A stretch of DNA of 64,000 nucleotides from Asaia bogorensis. GTDB lineage: Bacteria; Pseudomonadota; Alphaproteobacteria; Acetobacterales; Acetobacteraceae. Every line of letters begins with the position of its first letter. Within the stretch, counting starts at the first letter, position 1. Location: assembly GCF_900465345.1 (NCBI RefSeq), contig NZ_UEGO01000035.1, forward strand, positions 50,165 through 114,164, written 5' to 3'. A program made the position numbers and the translations under genes. Below the pieces are notes generated by a model. The model had not been told where the DNA came from, did not search any database, and saw nothing but the letters and a program-made list of their open reading frames with translations. Positions 53,689 through 63,100 of this stretch are shown here, piece after piece.

Positions 53689-55779
53689 ATGACCCGTGCC
53701 CGTCTATCGCTTTTCCTCTCATCGGCCCTTTTCGGGGCCGTAACGCTTGCGGACACGGCACGCGCCGATGAGGGCATGTGGACATTCGATCATCTGCCCA
53801 ACGCTGCTTTGCAGAAGACGTACCATTTCAAGCCAGATGCCGCCTGGATCCAGCACGTTGTGCAATCCTCGGCACGTCTGGCCGAGGGATGCTCTGCTTC
53901 CTTCGTGTCAGGCAACGGGCTGGTCATGACCAATCATCACTGCGCCAATTCATGCCTTGCCGCGCTGTCCGACAAGGATCACGACTATTTCCGCGACGGG
54001 TTCTACACGAAGGACCTTGCCGATGAGCGTCAGTGCCCTGGTATGGAGCTCGATCGCCTCGACACCATGAAAGACGTGTCTGCCCCTGTAGCAGAAGCCA
54101 CCAAGGGCAAACAGGGGGCCGCCTATTCGGCAGCCTTGCAGGAAGTGGAAAGCAAGCTAACCAAGGATTGCGTGGGCGGTGACGACGCGCATTGGCGCTG
54201 CGATATGGTCTCCCTCTATCATGGTGGGCAGACCGCGCTTTACCGTTACCGCCGCTACAACGATGTGCGCGTGGTGATGGCCCCCGAGCAGGGGATCGCT
54301 TTCTTTGGCGGTGATCCGGATAATTTCGACTATCCCCGTTACGATATCGATCTGTCGATGCTGCGCGTCTATGAGGGCGGCAAGCCGGTGAACACGCCGT
54401 TCCTGCAGTTCGATCCGAACGGCCCCAAGGCGGATGATCTGGTTTTTACCTCCGGCAATCCAGGGCGCACGCAGCGCGGGCTGCCTGCTGCAGCCCTTGC
54501 ATTCCAGCGTGATGTCGCCAATCCGGCAATTATCGCCATGCTTTCCGTGCGTGAGGGGATGCTGTGGCAATATAGCCGTGAAAGCGCCGATCACGCGAAG
54601 CAGGCGGAGAATACGCTGTTCGGTATCCAGAACGGTCTGAAATCCTATTCCGGCACTCAGGCGGCACTTCAGTCAGGCGATATCGTGAGCCGACGTGAGA
54701 AGGAAGATGCCGCCCTGCAACGCTGGATCGATGCTGACCCGGCGCGTCGTGCTGCTTATGGCCAGCCTTTTGCCATGGTGGACAAGGCCGTTGCGCTTGA
54801 GAAGGATCTGTTCACGCGCAATCTGGCCATCGGTATGGTCTTCCGTGGTTTCCTTGATGACGTCATGACCCTGGTGGAAGGGGCTCATGAGCGGGCCAAG
54901 CCTGACGCCAAGCGTCATGCGGGCTTCCATGACGCCCAGCTCGGTGAAATCGAGACCAGCCTTGGTGCGAAAGAGCCTTTCTATCCGGATCTTGAAACCG
55001 CCTCGCTGGCTCTCAGCCTGACCAGCCTGCGCCAGGTGGCAGGTGCTGATGACAGTCTTGTCCATCTGGCCCTTGGCAATGATGCACCGGAAGACGTGGC
55101 GGCGCGCCTCATCAAGGGGACGCATCTGTCTGATCCGGCGCAGCGTCTCGCCCTGTGGAAAGGGGGTCTGAAGGCCATCGAAGCCTCGACCGATCCGCTG
55201 ATCGTCTTTGCCCGCAAGCTTTATCCCGATTATGCGTCACTTCATGATCGTATGCGTGACGAGGTTTCCGCCCCGCTGCACAAGGCTCAGGGCGATATTG
55301 CCCGTGCGCGCTTCGCTCAGGCCAAGGCTGAAAATCGCCTCGATGCGTTGTATCCCGACGCCACGTTCTCGCCCCGCCTGTCCTATGGCACCGTCAAGGG
55401 CTGGCGCAAGAATGGCACGGATGTCGCGCCCTTCACGGATTTTGCGGGTATGTATCGTCACGCCACCGGCAGCGAGCCTTTTGCTCTGCCCAAGCGCTGG
55501 CTGGATGCGAAGGCCAATCTGGATCTGGCAACGCATCTCGATTTCGTTTCGACCAACGACATTGTGGGGGGTAACTCCGGTTCTCCGGTCATCAATCGCG
55601 AAGGTAAGGCTGTCGGCCTGATCTTCGATGGTAATCTGCCGAGCCTTGCGGGTGATCTCTATTACGACATCAGCAATAACCGCGCTGTCGCGACCGATAC
55701 GAGCGCCATCATTACCGCGCTCAGAGTGGTCTATAACGAGAAAACACTCGCCGATGAGCTGACCAACGGCCATCGCTGA
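53689..55779 (+). CDS. S46-family dipeptidyl-peptidase (DPP7-like)
   Basis: S46 enzymes are periplasmic serine peptidases that remove dipeptides from the N-terminus of peptides. A signal peptide (LSLFLSSALFGAVTLADTARA) precedes a chymotrypsin-fold domain split by a large helical insert. The catalytic triad is visible: H84 in MTNHHC, D214 in NFDYPRYDID and S630 in GGNSGSPVIN. In the specificity position 18 residues after the serine it has Gly (FDGN), as in DPP7, which prefers hydrophobic residues; acidic-specific DPP11 has Arg. At 696 residues it is of family length. A signal for surface display is not seen. Confidence 0.92.
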   Translation: MTRARLSLFLSSALFGAVTLADTARADEGMWTFDHLPNAALQKTYHFKPDAAWIQHVVQSSARLAEGCSASFVSGNGLVMTNHHCANSCLAALSDKDHDYFRDGFYTKDLADERQCPGMELDRLDTMKDVSAPVAEATKGKQGAAYSAALQEVESKLTKDCVGGDDAHWRCDMVSLYHGGQTALYRYRRYNDVRVVMAPEQGIAFFGGDPDNFDYPRYDIDLSMLRVYEGGKPVNTPFLQFDPNGPKADDLVFTSGNPGRTQRGLPAAALAFQRDVANPAIIAMLSVREGMLWQYSRESADHAKQAENTLFGIQNGLKSYSGTQAALQSGDIVSRREKEDAALQRWIDADPARRAAYGQPFAMVDKAVALEKDLFTRNLAIGMVFRGFLDDVMTLVEGAHERAKPDAKRHAGFHDAQLGEIETSLGAKEPFYPDLETASLALSLTSLRQVAGADDSLVHLALGNDAPEDVAARLIKGTHLSDPAQRLALWKGGLKAIEASTDPLIVFARKLYPDYASLHDRMRDEVSAPLHKAQGDIARARFAQAKAENRLDALYPDATFSPRLSYGTVKGWRKNGTDVAPFTDFAGMYRHATGSEPFALPKRWLDAKANLDLATHLDFVSTNDIVGGNSGSPVINREGKAVGLIFDGNLPSLAGDLYYDISNNRAVATDTSAIITALRVVYNEKTLADELTNGHR

Positions 55780-56073
55780 TCTCCGGTTGGATCAGTGCAG
55801 GAAAAGGGTGGCGCCTGGCGCTACCCCGCTCCCTGAAAAGGGAGAAACTCCCTCTAGTTCATTTGTCTGGGTTTTGAAGCGGCGACGCCATCGCAACCGT
55901 CAGCGAGGCGAAGCTGCCTACAGCATGAGTTTCTGGCCCGGACTGCGGCGCAGCGGTAATCTTGCGACCTGCCTCAGTCAAAACCAGAACTTCCCTTCAG
56001 AAAGCCCCAACATCCGGGGTTTCCAAAGGGCGACGGCCCTTTGGTGGGGCGTGGGGCAAGGCCCCACTATCCC
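55780..56073. repeat. Hairpin-rich intergenic repeat
   Basis: In under 300 bases there are at least five possible hairpins: GGGTGGCGC/GCGCTACCC at 55806-55826 (one G-U pair), CTCCCT/AGGGAG at 55829-55844, AAAGCCCC/GGGGTTT near 56001-56022, CCAAAGGGC/GCCCTTTGG at 56023-56044 with a four-base loop, and GTGGGGC/GCCCCAC at 56051-56067 with a three-base loop. The block from about 56018 to 56067 resembles a GC-rich intergenic repeat that I recall from other Acetobacteraceae genomes; that recollection needs a search. It lies between convergent genes. Confidence 0.55.
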
Positions 56074-56937
56074 TCAGATGACAGGCGTGCCGCCTGTTAC
56101 GGCGATGGTAGCACCCGAGATATAGCTGGCTTCGTCGCTGGCGAGCATCACGTAAGGCGCGATCAGTTCGACAGGCTGGCCCGGGCGGCCCAGCGGGGTA
56201 TCCTCGCCAAAGACATGCACGTGGTCGCCATGCATGGTGGCAGGAATGAGCGGTGTCCAGATCGGGCCCGGAGCAACGGTGTTGGAGCGGATACCCTTTT
56301 CACCAAGCAACTGCGCAAGTCCGCCGCTGAAATTCTGGATGGCGGCTTTGGTGGCGGAATAAGCAAGCAGGCGCGGCTTGGGGCTGTCTGCATTGACCGA
56401 GACGGTATGAATGATCGAGGCGCCGCGCTTCATATGGGGAACAGCGTGGCGGGTCAGACGGAATGTCGCGCCGATATTGGTGGCAAACGTATCATCCCAC
56501 TCATCTTCCGAAATGTCCTCAAGAGTGAGGCGTTCGATCTGGAAAGCGGCGTTGTTCACTAGAACGTCGATCCGGCCGAAGGTCGAGACTGTCTGGTCAA
56601 TCACGGATTTGCAGATCTCGCGTGACTTCAGGTCGCCGGGGAGGAGCAGCACCTTGCGGCCCGCCTTTTCGATCCAGGCAGCTGTTTCTCTGGCGTCGTC
56701 TGCTTCCTCGTCAAGATAGGAAAGCGCGATGTCGGCGCCTTCGCGCGCAAACCCGATGGCGACGGCACGGCCAATGCCGGAATCGCCACCTGTAATGAGG
56801 GCAATCTTGCCCGCAAGGCGACCTGAGCCCTCATAGCTCTCCTCACCATGATCAGGGAGGGGCGTCATGGCTTTGGTCTGTCCGGGGATGCGATCCTGAA
56901 GAGGGGTATCAAAGGGGGGCTTTGCGTAATCGGTCAT
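56074..56937 (-). CDS. Short-chain dehydrogenase/reductase, YghA/YhdF-like
   Basis: This 287-residue NAD(P)-dependent oxidoreductase has the longer N-terminus of the YghA/general-stress branch (TPLPDHGEESYEGSGRLAGKIALITGG). The cofactor site is TGGDSGIGRAVA, followed by NNAA, the catalytic HTVSVNADSPKPRLLAYSATKAAI (Ser, Tyr, Lys) and PGPIWTPLIPATM. I use the ATG at 56937 with GGAG upstream; the longer frame to 57000 is not supported. Substrate unknown; relatives respond to stress and reduce small aldehydes or ketones. Confidence 0.9.
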   Translation of the reverse strand: MTDYAKPPFDTPLQDRIPGQTKAMTPLPDHGEESYEGSGRLAGKIALITGGDSGIGRAVAIGFAREGADIALSYLDEEADDARETAAWIEKAGRKVLLLPGDLKSREICKSVIDQTVSTFGRIDVLVNNAAFQIERLTLEDISEDEWDDTFATNIGATFRLTRHAVPHMKRGASIIHTVSVNADSPKPRLLAYSATKAAIQNFSGGLAQLLGEKGIRSNTVAPGPIWTPLIPATMHGDHVHVFGEDTPLGRPGQPVELIAPYVMLASDEASYISGATIAVTGGTPVI

Positions 56938-57097
56938 GATGAGGCTCCGTTTTTCGGACGGCGGTCGAGTGCCGCGGGCTGTGCATTGCACCCTGTTCAT
57001 CGCGAAAACGTGAGCCGTAGTTTCATGGCAAAGCGTGTCGCGGCGCTTGTGAGGTCAGGAATTGGCTTTCGTAAGGCCTTGCACAGGGCATCCTGAG

Positions 57098-57134
57098 GGC
57101 CTGTCACGGATCAGGTGGACGATCGTGACAGGCC
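57098..57134 (-). terminator. Stem-loop downstream of the aldehyde dehydrogenase gene
   Basis: A perfect 11-bp inverted repeat (GGCCTGTCACG ... CGTGACAGGCC) with a 15-base loop lies eight bases beyond the aldehyde dehydrogenase stop. No T run follows on the minus strand, so it is a terminator-like element rather than a textbook one. Confidence 0.6.
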
Positions 57135-57142
57135 GGTTTCGA

Positions 57143-58513
57143 TCAGGCTGAACGGATCAGCTTGTGATTGACGAATTCCTCGATCCCGTTGGAGGAAAGC
57201 TCGCGGCCATAGCCGGAATTCTTGACCCCGCCAAATGGCAGTTCCGGGGCGGTGCCCGTCACATCATTGATGAACACCATGCCGGTCTCGATGCGCTCGG
57301 CAAGCTTGCGACCACGCTCGACCGAAGCCGTATGAACGGAACCGCCCAGACCGAACGGAGAGTCATTGGCAAGCGCGATTGCGGCGTCGTCATCGGCCAC
57401 CGGGTAGACAATGGCGGCGGGACCGAAAATTTCTTCGTAGAAAACCGGGTTATCCTTGGTGACATGCGTCAGCAGGGCCGCCTGCATGAAAAAGCCCTCG
57501 CGATCGAGCCTCTTGCCGCCGGTGACAAGTTTTGCCCCGTGATCGACTGCCTTTTCGACCTGGCTCAGTGCGAGCTTCATGGCGTTTTCGCTGCTCATCG
57601 GGCCGTGAGTGACACCCTGTTCCAGCGGATCACCGTACCGGAATTCGGCCAAGGCGTCGGAGAGGCGACGCACGAATTCGTCGGCCAGTGATTCATGAAC
57701 GATCATGCGCTTGGCGGCGGTGCAAACCTGACCGTTATTGGACATGCGCCCTGCCACGGCACGGGGGATGACCTCGTCGAGATTGGCATCGTCGAGCACG
57801 ATGAACGGATCGGAGCCGCCAAGTTCGAGCGTGGTCTTTTTCAGGGCCTTGCCAGCCTGTGCGGCGACAGCACTGCCTGCACGCTCACTGCCGGTCAGGG
57901 CCACGCCACGCACTTCAGGGCGCGCAATCAGTTCCTCTGACACATCATTGTCGATGAACAGATTGGTCCAGGCTCCCTTGGGTGCCCCGGCTTCAAGAAA
58001 CAGCGCTTCGAAGGCGAGGGCGCATTGCGGCACACCCGGTGCGTGTTTAGCGAGTACGACATTGCCGGCCATCAGGTTGGGACCTGCCACGCGTGCAAGC
58101 TGGTAGTAAGGGAAGTTCCAGGGTTCGACGCAGTAGATGACACCCAGAGACTGGCTGAGAACCGTCGCACGACCTTCCGAGACAGGGATATCACGCGGGG
58201 CTAGGAATTTCTCGGCGTTTTCGGCGTAATAGGCGAGGATCTTCGCAGAGAGTTCGGTCTCGGCAATGGCCTCAGGCAGAACCTTGCCCATTTCGATGGA
58301 AACCAGTCGGGCGTATTTTTCCTTGTTCTGCTCAAGGATCTGCGCCGCCTTGCTGACGATGGCCTTGCGCTCGGCAAAGCTGCGGTGACGCCAGTCACTT
58401 CTGTAGAATTCATGGGCAGCCTCGAGCTTTTCAAAGGCCTGTGCCTTGGTGTGAAGATCGAACTCGCGCTCGGTTTTGCCTGTGGCGGGGTTGATCGTAC
58501 GATAGGCGCTCAT
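57143..58513 (-). CDS. NAD(P)-dependent succinate-semialdehyde/aldehyde dehydrogenase
   Basis: This 456-residue aldehyde dehydrogenase resembles the shorter succinate-semialdehyde dehydrogenase branch: it begins YRTINPATGKTEREF and has GVIYCVEPWNFPYYQLARVAGPNLMAGN, the catalytic glutamate in LELGGSDPF, the catalytic cysteine in NNGQVCTAAKR, and PELPFGGVKNSGYGRE near the end. I use the ATG at 58513 with GGGAG upstream; a frame running to 58864 would cross the riboswitch on the other strand and is not supported. The true substrate is uncertain. Confidence 0.9.
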   Translation of the reverse strand: MSAYRTINPATGKTEREFDLHTKAQAFEKLEAAHEFYRSDWRHRSFAERKAIVSKAAQILEQNKEKYARLVSIEMGKVLPEAIAETELSAKILAYYAENAEKFLAPRDIPVSEGRATVLSQSLGVIYCVEPWNFPYYQLARVAGPNLMAGNVVLAKHAPGVPQCALAFEALFLEAGAPKGAWTNLFIDNDVSEELIARPEVRGVALTGSERAGSAVAAQAGKALKKTTLELGGSDPFIVLDDANLDEVIPRAVAGRMSNNGQVCTAAKRMIVHESLADEFVRRLSDALAEFRYGDPLEQGVTHGPMSSENAMKLALSQVEKAVDHGAKLVTGGKRLDREGFFMQAALLTHVTKDNPVFYEEIFGPAAIVYPVADDDAAIALANDSPFGLGGSVHTASVERGRKLAERIETGMVFINDVTGTAPELPFGGVKNSGYGRELSSNGIEEFVNHKLIRSA

Positions 58514-58728
58514 CGTTTTCTGCTCCCGTTTATCTGATGTCCGGCGCTTGGCCGAACCAAAGTCACGGTCCAACAAATGCCTGGAAAGGCGCATGGTTTC
58601 CCGCAGGGGAGTGGCAATATCGGTTGGGTAACCCCTGAAACGTGCGGTTCGGGCATGAAAGAAACACCCGCTGGGAGGCCGCTGAATGCTGGCTTTCGCC
58701 TGGTTGAGACGGTAGGGTCGAGCCCGTC

Positions 58729-58912
58729 GAGGGTCTTGCGCGAGTGAGTGAAAAGGGAATGTCGGACGGGCTGGCTGATCCTGTAAGGATCGGGCGCGAG
58801 GCGGCAGCTGTCCCCGCAACTGTGAGCGGTGAGCGCCCTGCCGGAACCACTGGGTGCAGGTCATCCGGGAAGGGGCAGGGGAGCGATGAACCGTGAGCCA
58901 GGAGACCTGCCC
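58729..58912 (+). promoter_or_regulatory. Cobalamin (adenosylcobalamin) riboswitch
   Basis: The conserved elements appear in the right order: GTGAAAAGGGAA (58748-58759), the CTGTCCCCGCAACTGT block (58808-58823), the CCACTGG and GGGAAGGGGCAGGG elements, and the closing B12 box AGCCAGGAGACCTGCC (58896-58911). The first and last segments (around GGGTCT and AGACCT) can pair as the closing stem. It faces the cobalt/nickel transporter gene 170 bases downstream and should turn it off when B12 is abundant. Confidence 0.93.
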
Positions 58913-58932
58913 TTGTCATGTCTGACGGCCAG

Positions 58933-58952
58933 ACCGGACGGGATGATCCGGT
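58933..58952 (+). promoter_or_regulatory. Expression-platform hairpin candidate between riboswitch and NiCoT gene
   Basis: ACCGGA, an eight-base loop and TCCGGT lie shortly after the B12 box. A second small hairpin (CTCGT/ACGAG) follows near 58970-58981. Neither is followed by a T run, which suggests that control is at translation or through rho rather than by an intrinsic terminator. The mechanism is not fixed by sequence. Confidence 0.35.
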
Positions 58953-59082
58953 TGTTGCGGAGAGCCCTTCTCGTGAACGAGTTTACCCTGCCTTCTGACG
59001 TGCTGCGACGTGCACGAAATGCCGTCAGGCCTGAACTGCTTCCTCATCGGGGATCTTTGATCGGGCACAGAGGGAGCCAGAG

Positions 59083-60117
59083 ATGAGCGCTGAAACCTTG
59101 CCGGTGTCTCCGCCGTCGCTGCGCTGGCGCATTTCCCTGCTGGGGATTGGCCTGCTTCTGGCCAATATGGCGCTCTGGGTCTGGACCTTCGTCATGTTTC
59201 GCGATCGGCCCTTGCTGCTTGGCAATGCTCTGCTGGCTTATGGTTTTGGCCTGCGTCATGCTGTCGATGCCGATCATATCGCCTCGATTGACAACGTCAC
59301 GCGCAAGTTCATCCAGATGGGGCGTCAGCCCTTGCTGACAGGGTTCTGGTTTGCCATTGGTCATTCCCTGATTGTTGTGCTGGCGGCGCTGGGCACGGCG
59401 CTGCTGTCACAGGCGATGCAGGATCGTTTTGGCGCATGGCGTGATATTGGTGGCATTGCCAGCACGCTTGTCTCGGCGGGCTTCCTGTTTGCCCTGGCCA
59501 TCACGAATTTTGTCGTCCTGCGCGGCGCCTGGCGCGCCTGGCGTCACATACGGGCAGGCGGGGCGATCGAGGAGGTCGACCCAGAAGCGCTTCTGAACCG
59601 GGGCGGGCTACTGTCACGCCTGCTTTATCCGCTGTTCAGACTGGTCTCGCGCAGCTGGCATATGGTGCTGCTCGGCTTTCTGTTCGGCCTCGGCTTCGAT
59701 ACCGCGACAGAGGTTTCGCTTTTGGGGCTGTCTGCCTCGCAGGCGAGCCGGGGTGTTTCGGTTGCGGCGATCATGATCTTTCCTGCTCTGTTCGCTGCGG
59801 GCATGGCCCTTGTCGATACGGCAGATGGTGTTCTCATGCTCGGGGCCTATCGCTGGGCCTTTGTCGATCCGTTGCGCAAGCTGCGCTATAACATCATCAT
59901 TACCCTGATCTCGGTGATCGTGGCTGTCGGGATTGGCAGTATCGAAACGCTGCGCCTGCTGGGTGATCAGATCGGTTTTGAAGGGCGGTTCTGGGGCATG
60001 GTGGCCTCTGTCAGCGACAGCTTCAACCAGATCGGGTTTATCGTGATCGGGCTGTTCGTGCTGGCCTGGATGCTGTCCCTGATTTTTAGCCGGGTCGATG
60101 CACGGCGCAAAAACTGA
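59083..60117 (+). CDS. Nickel/cobalt permease, NiCoT (HoxN/NixA) family
   Basis: This eight-helix membrane protein takes up Co2+ and/or Ni2+. The family metal motif is intact in helix 2: LRHAVDADHIASIDN (H59, D62, D64 and H65 region). The second signature FWFAIGHSLIVV and the LGFDTATE segment are also present. At 344 residues it has normal length. The gene follows a cobalamin riboswitch, which points to cobalt as the physiological substrate. GAGGGAG precedes the ATG. Confidence 0.94.
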   Translation: MSAETLPVSPPSLRWRISLLGIGLLLANMALWVWTFVMFRDRPLLLGNALLAYGFGLRHAVDADHIASIDNVTRKFIQMGRQPLLTGFWFAIGHSLIVVLAALGTALLSQAMQDRFGAWRDIGGIASTLVSAGFLFALAITNFVVLRGAWRAWRHIRAGGAIEEVDPEALLNRGGLLSRLLYPLFRLVSRSWHMVLLGFLFGLGFDTATEVSLLGLSASQASRGVSVAAIMIFPALFAAGMALVDTADGVLMLGAYRWAFVDPLRKLRYNIIITLISVIVAVGIGSIETLRLLGDQIGFEGRFWGMVASVSDSFNQIGFIVIGLFVLAWMLSLIFSRVDARRKN

Positions 60118-60179
60118 CGAAGGGCTTACGGTCTTGGCGCGCCGGAGGTCGCAAGTACAACCACCGGCGGGCATCGCGT

Positions 60180-63100
60180 TCAGAAATGGGCGCCAATGCG
60201 CATCTGAAAGGCGCGACCAATAAGCGCCTCGTAATAACGGCCCACGCTATAGATGCCTGCATCGCGTGGCAGGGCGTTGGTGATGTTGTTCACCACGAAG
60301 CTGGTCGAGAAATGCTCGGTCACCGCATAGTCGAGTGAGAGATTGAAATAGGCGAAGGCCGGGCGTTTGTTGCCCTCATAGCGCGTGGTCGGCACCTGAA
60401 GGGCCACGAGGCTCGGGCCATACCAGATGGTCTGCCATTGGGCGTTGAAGGGGCCACGTATCCACGTGGTGTTAAGCGTGAAATTGTCATTGGGCGCAGC
60501 AATATTACCCGAAAGCAGATAGGTGCTTCCGGCATAATTGCGCGTGCTCTTGACGTAATGCACGTAGTTGCCCCGAAGGTCGATTGCCCCCGAGCTCTCG
60601 GGCAGACCCAGACGGGAGAGGGGGGTGTTGTACTCTATCGTCGTTTGAAGTGCCTGGGTTTCGTAGCTGGCGATATTATAGTAGCCGGAGCGGAAAGATG
60701 AAATCTGCCCCGATGAATCCCGGGTGAATGTCGAGCAGAAGCGATTATTCGGGTAGATGCCGGTGTCGTAGCAGGCGTTGAGCAGATCATTGGCACTCAG
60801 ATAGGTGATGGCATCAGCAACTCTGACATCCACAAATGAGGCTTTGACATCGAACCCGCGCATGAAATGCGGCCTGAATTCAAGGCTGCCCGTATAGCTT
60901 TTGGAACGCTCATTGGAGAGATTCCGGTTCCCCCCGGCTGTACCCTCGACGCCGTAGGAATTGAAGTTCGAGACAAAATTCTGAGGCAGTCCGGCGCGTG
61001 CGCAATTGGCGGCTCGCAGGGCCGGGTTGGGGCCAGACGTAATGCCTGTATCGGAACAGGGATCGACACCGTTCTGATAGGTCGAGGATTGGGGGGAGTA
61101 GAGTTCGCCAATGCCGGGATTGCGTACCGATACAGCATAATTGCCGCTCAGACCAATATCGCGTGTGGGCCACCAGGCCGCACCGGTCATATAGGTCCAG
61201 TAGGTGCCGGTGATACTGTTATAGGTTACGCGCCCATTGGCCGTCAGGGAGAGATGATAGGCACCCGGGAGGTGCATTGCCGGTGAGATCAAAGGGATAT
61301 CGAGCTCGCCGAAGCCCTCATGCGTATGATAGGCGCCGCCCGTATACGGGATCGACGCGCTATTGCCGTAGGGGAGATAGCTGCCATCGCCCTGTTTCCA
61401 GCCAAGCAGATAGGCGCCGGGGTCAAAATGATAGGCCTCGCGTCGATGTTCGTAGCCCAGATCCCATCGTATTGCCCCTGCTGGCAGGGTCGCCACGGTC
61501 GAGCTGATTTCGGCCTGCAGATCGCGTTGCTTGTTGCGGTTGGTCGAGCGTGACTCCGTTGTGACGTAGTCGCGCGCGGCCGGCGTCATCTGGTTGTAGC
61601 CAAACGGGTTGAGCGGGGCACATACCGCGCTGCGCGTGACAATCGGGGCATTCTGGTAGCCTGGAGCACATTCGATCGTGCCATCAGCAGCAGTGACAGC
61701 GTTCAACGCATTGACAAGGTTGGGAATAACGAGCGACGGGGCCGTCGTGGCATTGGTATTGCGCGTATACTCGCCCTGCAGCTTCCAGTTGAACTGACGG
61801 TTGAAGGCCCGGAAATCGCCATTCAGCCCGCCTTGAAAACGAAACATCTGCGATGTGGTGCGAAACAGGCCCTGATCGAGATCCTGATTGAGGCGGTTGA
61901 GATAGAATGTATCGGTTGGCAGGCCGTTTTCAGCCAGAGCCTGCTTGATCGTGCTCTGTTCGGCACCTGTCAGAAACGGGTTGCTGGTGCTCAGGGCGTA
62001 AGCGCCAGTTGTGACACCGTATTGATAATAGCTGCTGCTATAGGGCCCGGCATTATTCGCCGTCAGCGCATCGTTGAAAAGCGTGCTGCTCCATGTTCCC
62101 TGACCTACCTGGTTTTCGGCGCTGCCGCGTGCGTACCAGCCTTGCCAGCGGGCGTGGATGTGCGGATCAACATCGTAATGGCCAAGCAAGGTCAGGTTGA
62201 GCTTGTCATTTGGCGTGACGATCTGGTTGTAGTTGCGCAGGGAGATACCATCACCCCCTACGGCCTGAGCGGTGTCACCCTTGAGCAAGGTCCCTGCATT
62301 GAGCGGCACGAGCGACTGGCCGTTCTGGCTGAAGGTCAGGGGAATACCACTGGCATTTGCGATGCCGGACGCCGCCAGCCCAGCCCAGGTTGCACCATAA
62401 TTGCCGCCATACACGGGAAAGTCGCCATAGGCGCCTGTCAGGGACGGCATACCGGTGAGCGATGCCTGAATGAAACGCAGGTCAGGGCTTAATACATAGG
62501 TGTAAGGGGATGCTTCACCCAGTGCGGGCCGGTGATAGACAGCCGCGTTGGCGCCGAACACATCCGGACGATCACTGGCGACGATACCGGCCTGATTGCG
62601 ATATTCGACATCGAAGACCAGCCCCCCCTTGTCGTGATCGAAACCGGTGCCGGCCTTGAACGCAATCTTCTGGCTGGCGGCGTCGAGCTGTTGTGTCCAG
62701 CCGCCCTGACCGTCAAGCGAAACACCCTTGTAATGGTCATCGAGCGTATAGTTGATCACGCCAGCCACAGCATCAGCGCCATAAGCTGCGCCAGCACCGC
62801 CCAGACGGGTATCCACCGACTTGATGAGCGAGGTCGGCAACGTGCTTACGTCAACCTGCGAGCCCGATCCCACACCGTAGATTGAAGCCGTAGCCCCGCC
62901 GCCCACGCGCATGCCATCGACAAGAGTAAGGGTACGCTGTGAACCCAGATTGAGCAGGCTCACAAAGGACTGTCCGGCACCAAACATGTTCTGTGTGCCG
63001 AGTGAGGAATTGTCAGGCACGCTGACGGCAGGGTTTTCGCGCAGCAGGGCAAGCCCGAGATCGGTATAGCCTCGTCGGCCAATCTGTTCGCCACTCAGTG

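Noticed and set aside
55921..56125. Small open frame through the hairpin-rich intergenic repeat
   Set aside because: The hairpins and the repeat-like block explain the open frame better than a gene does.
58514..58864. 117-codon N-terminal extension of the aldehyde dehydrogenase
   Set aside because: It reads through the complement of the cobalamin riboswitch; the ATG at 58513 matches the family start.
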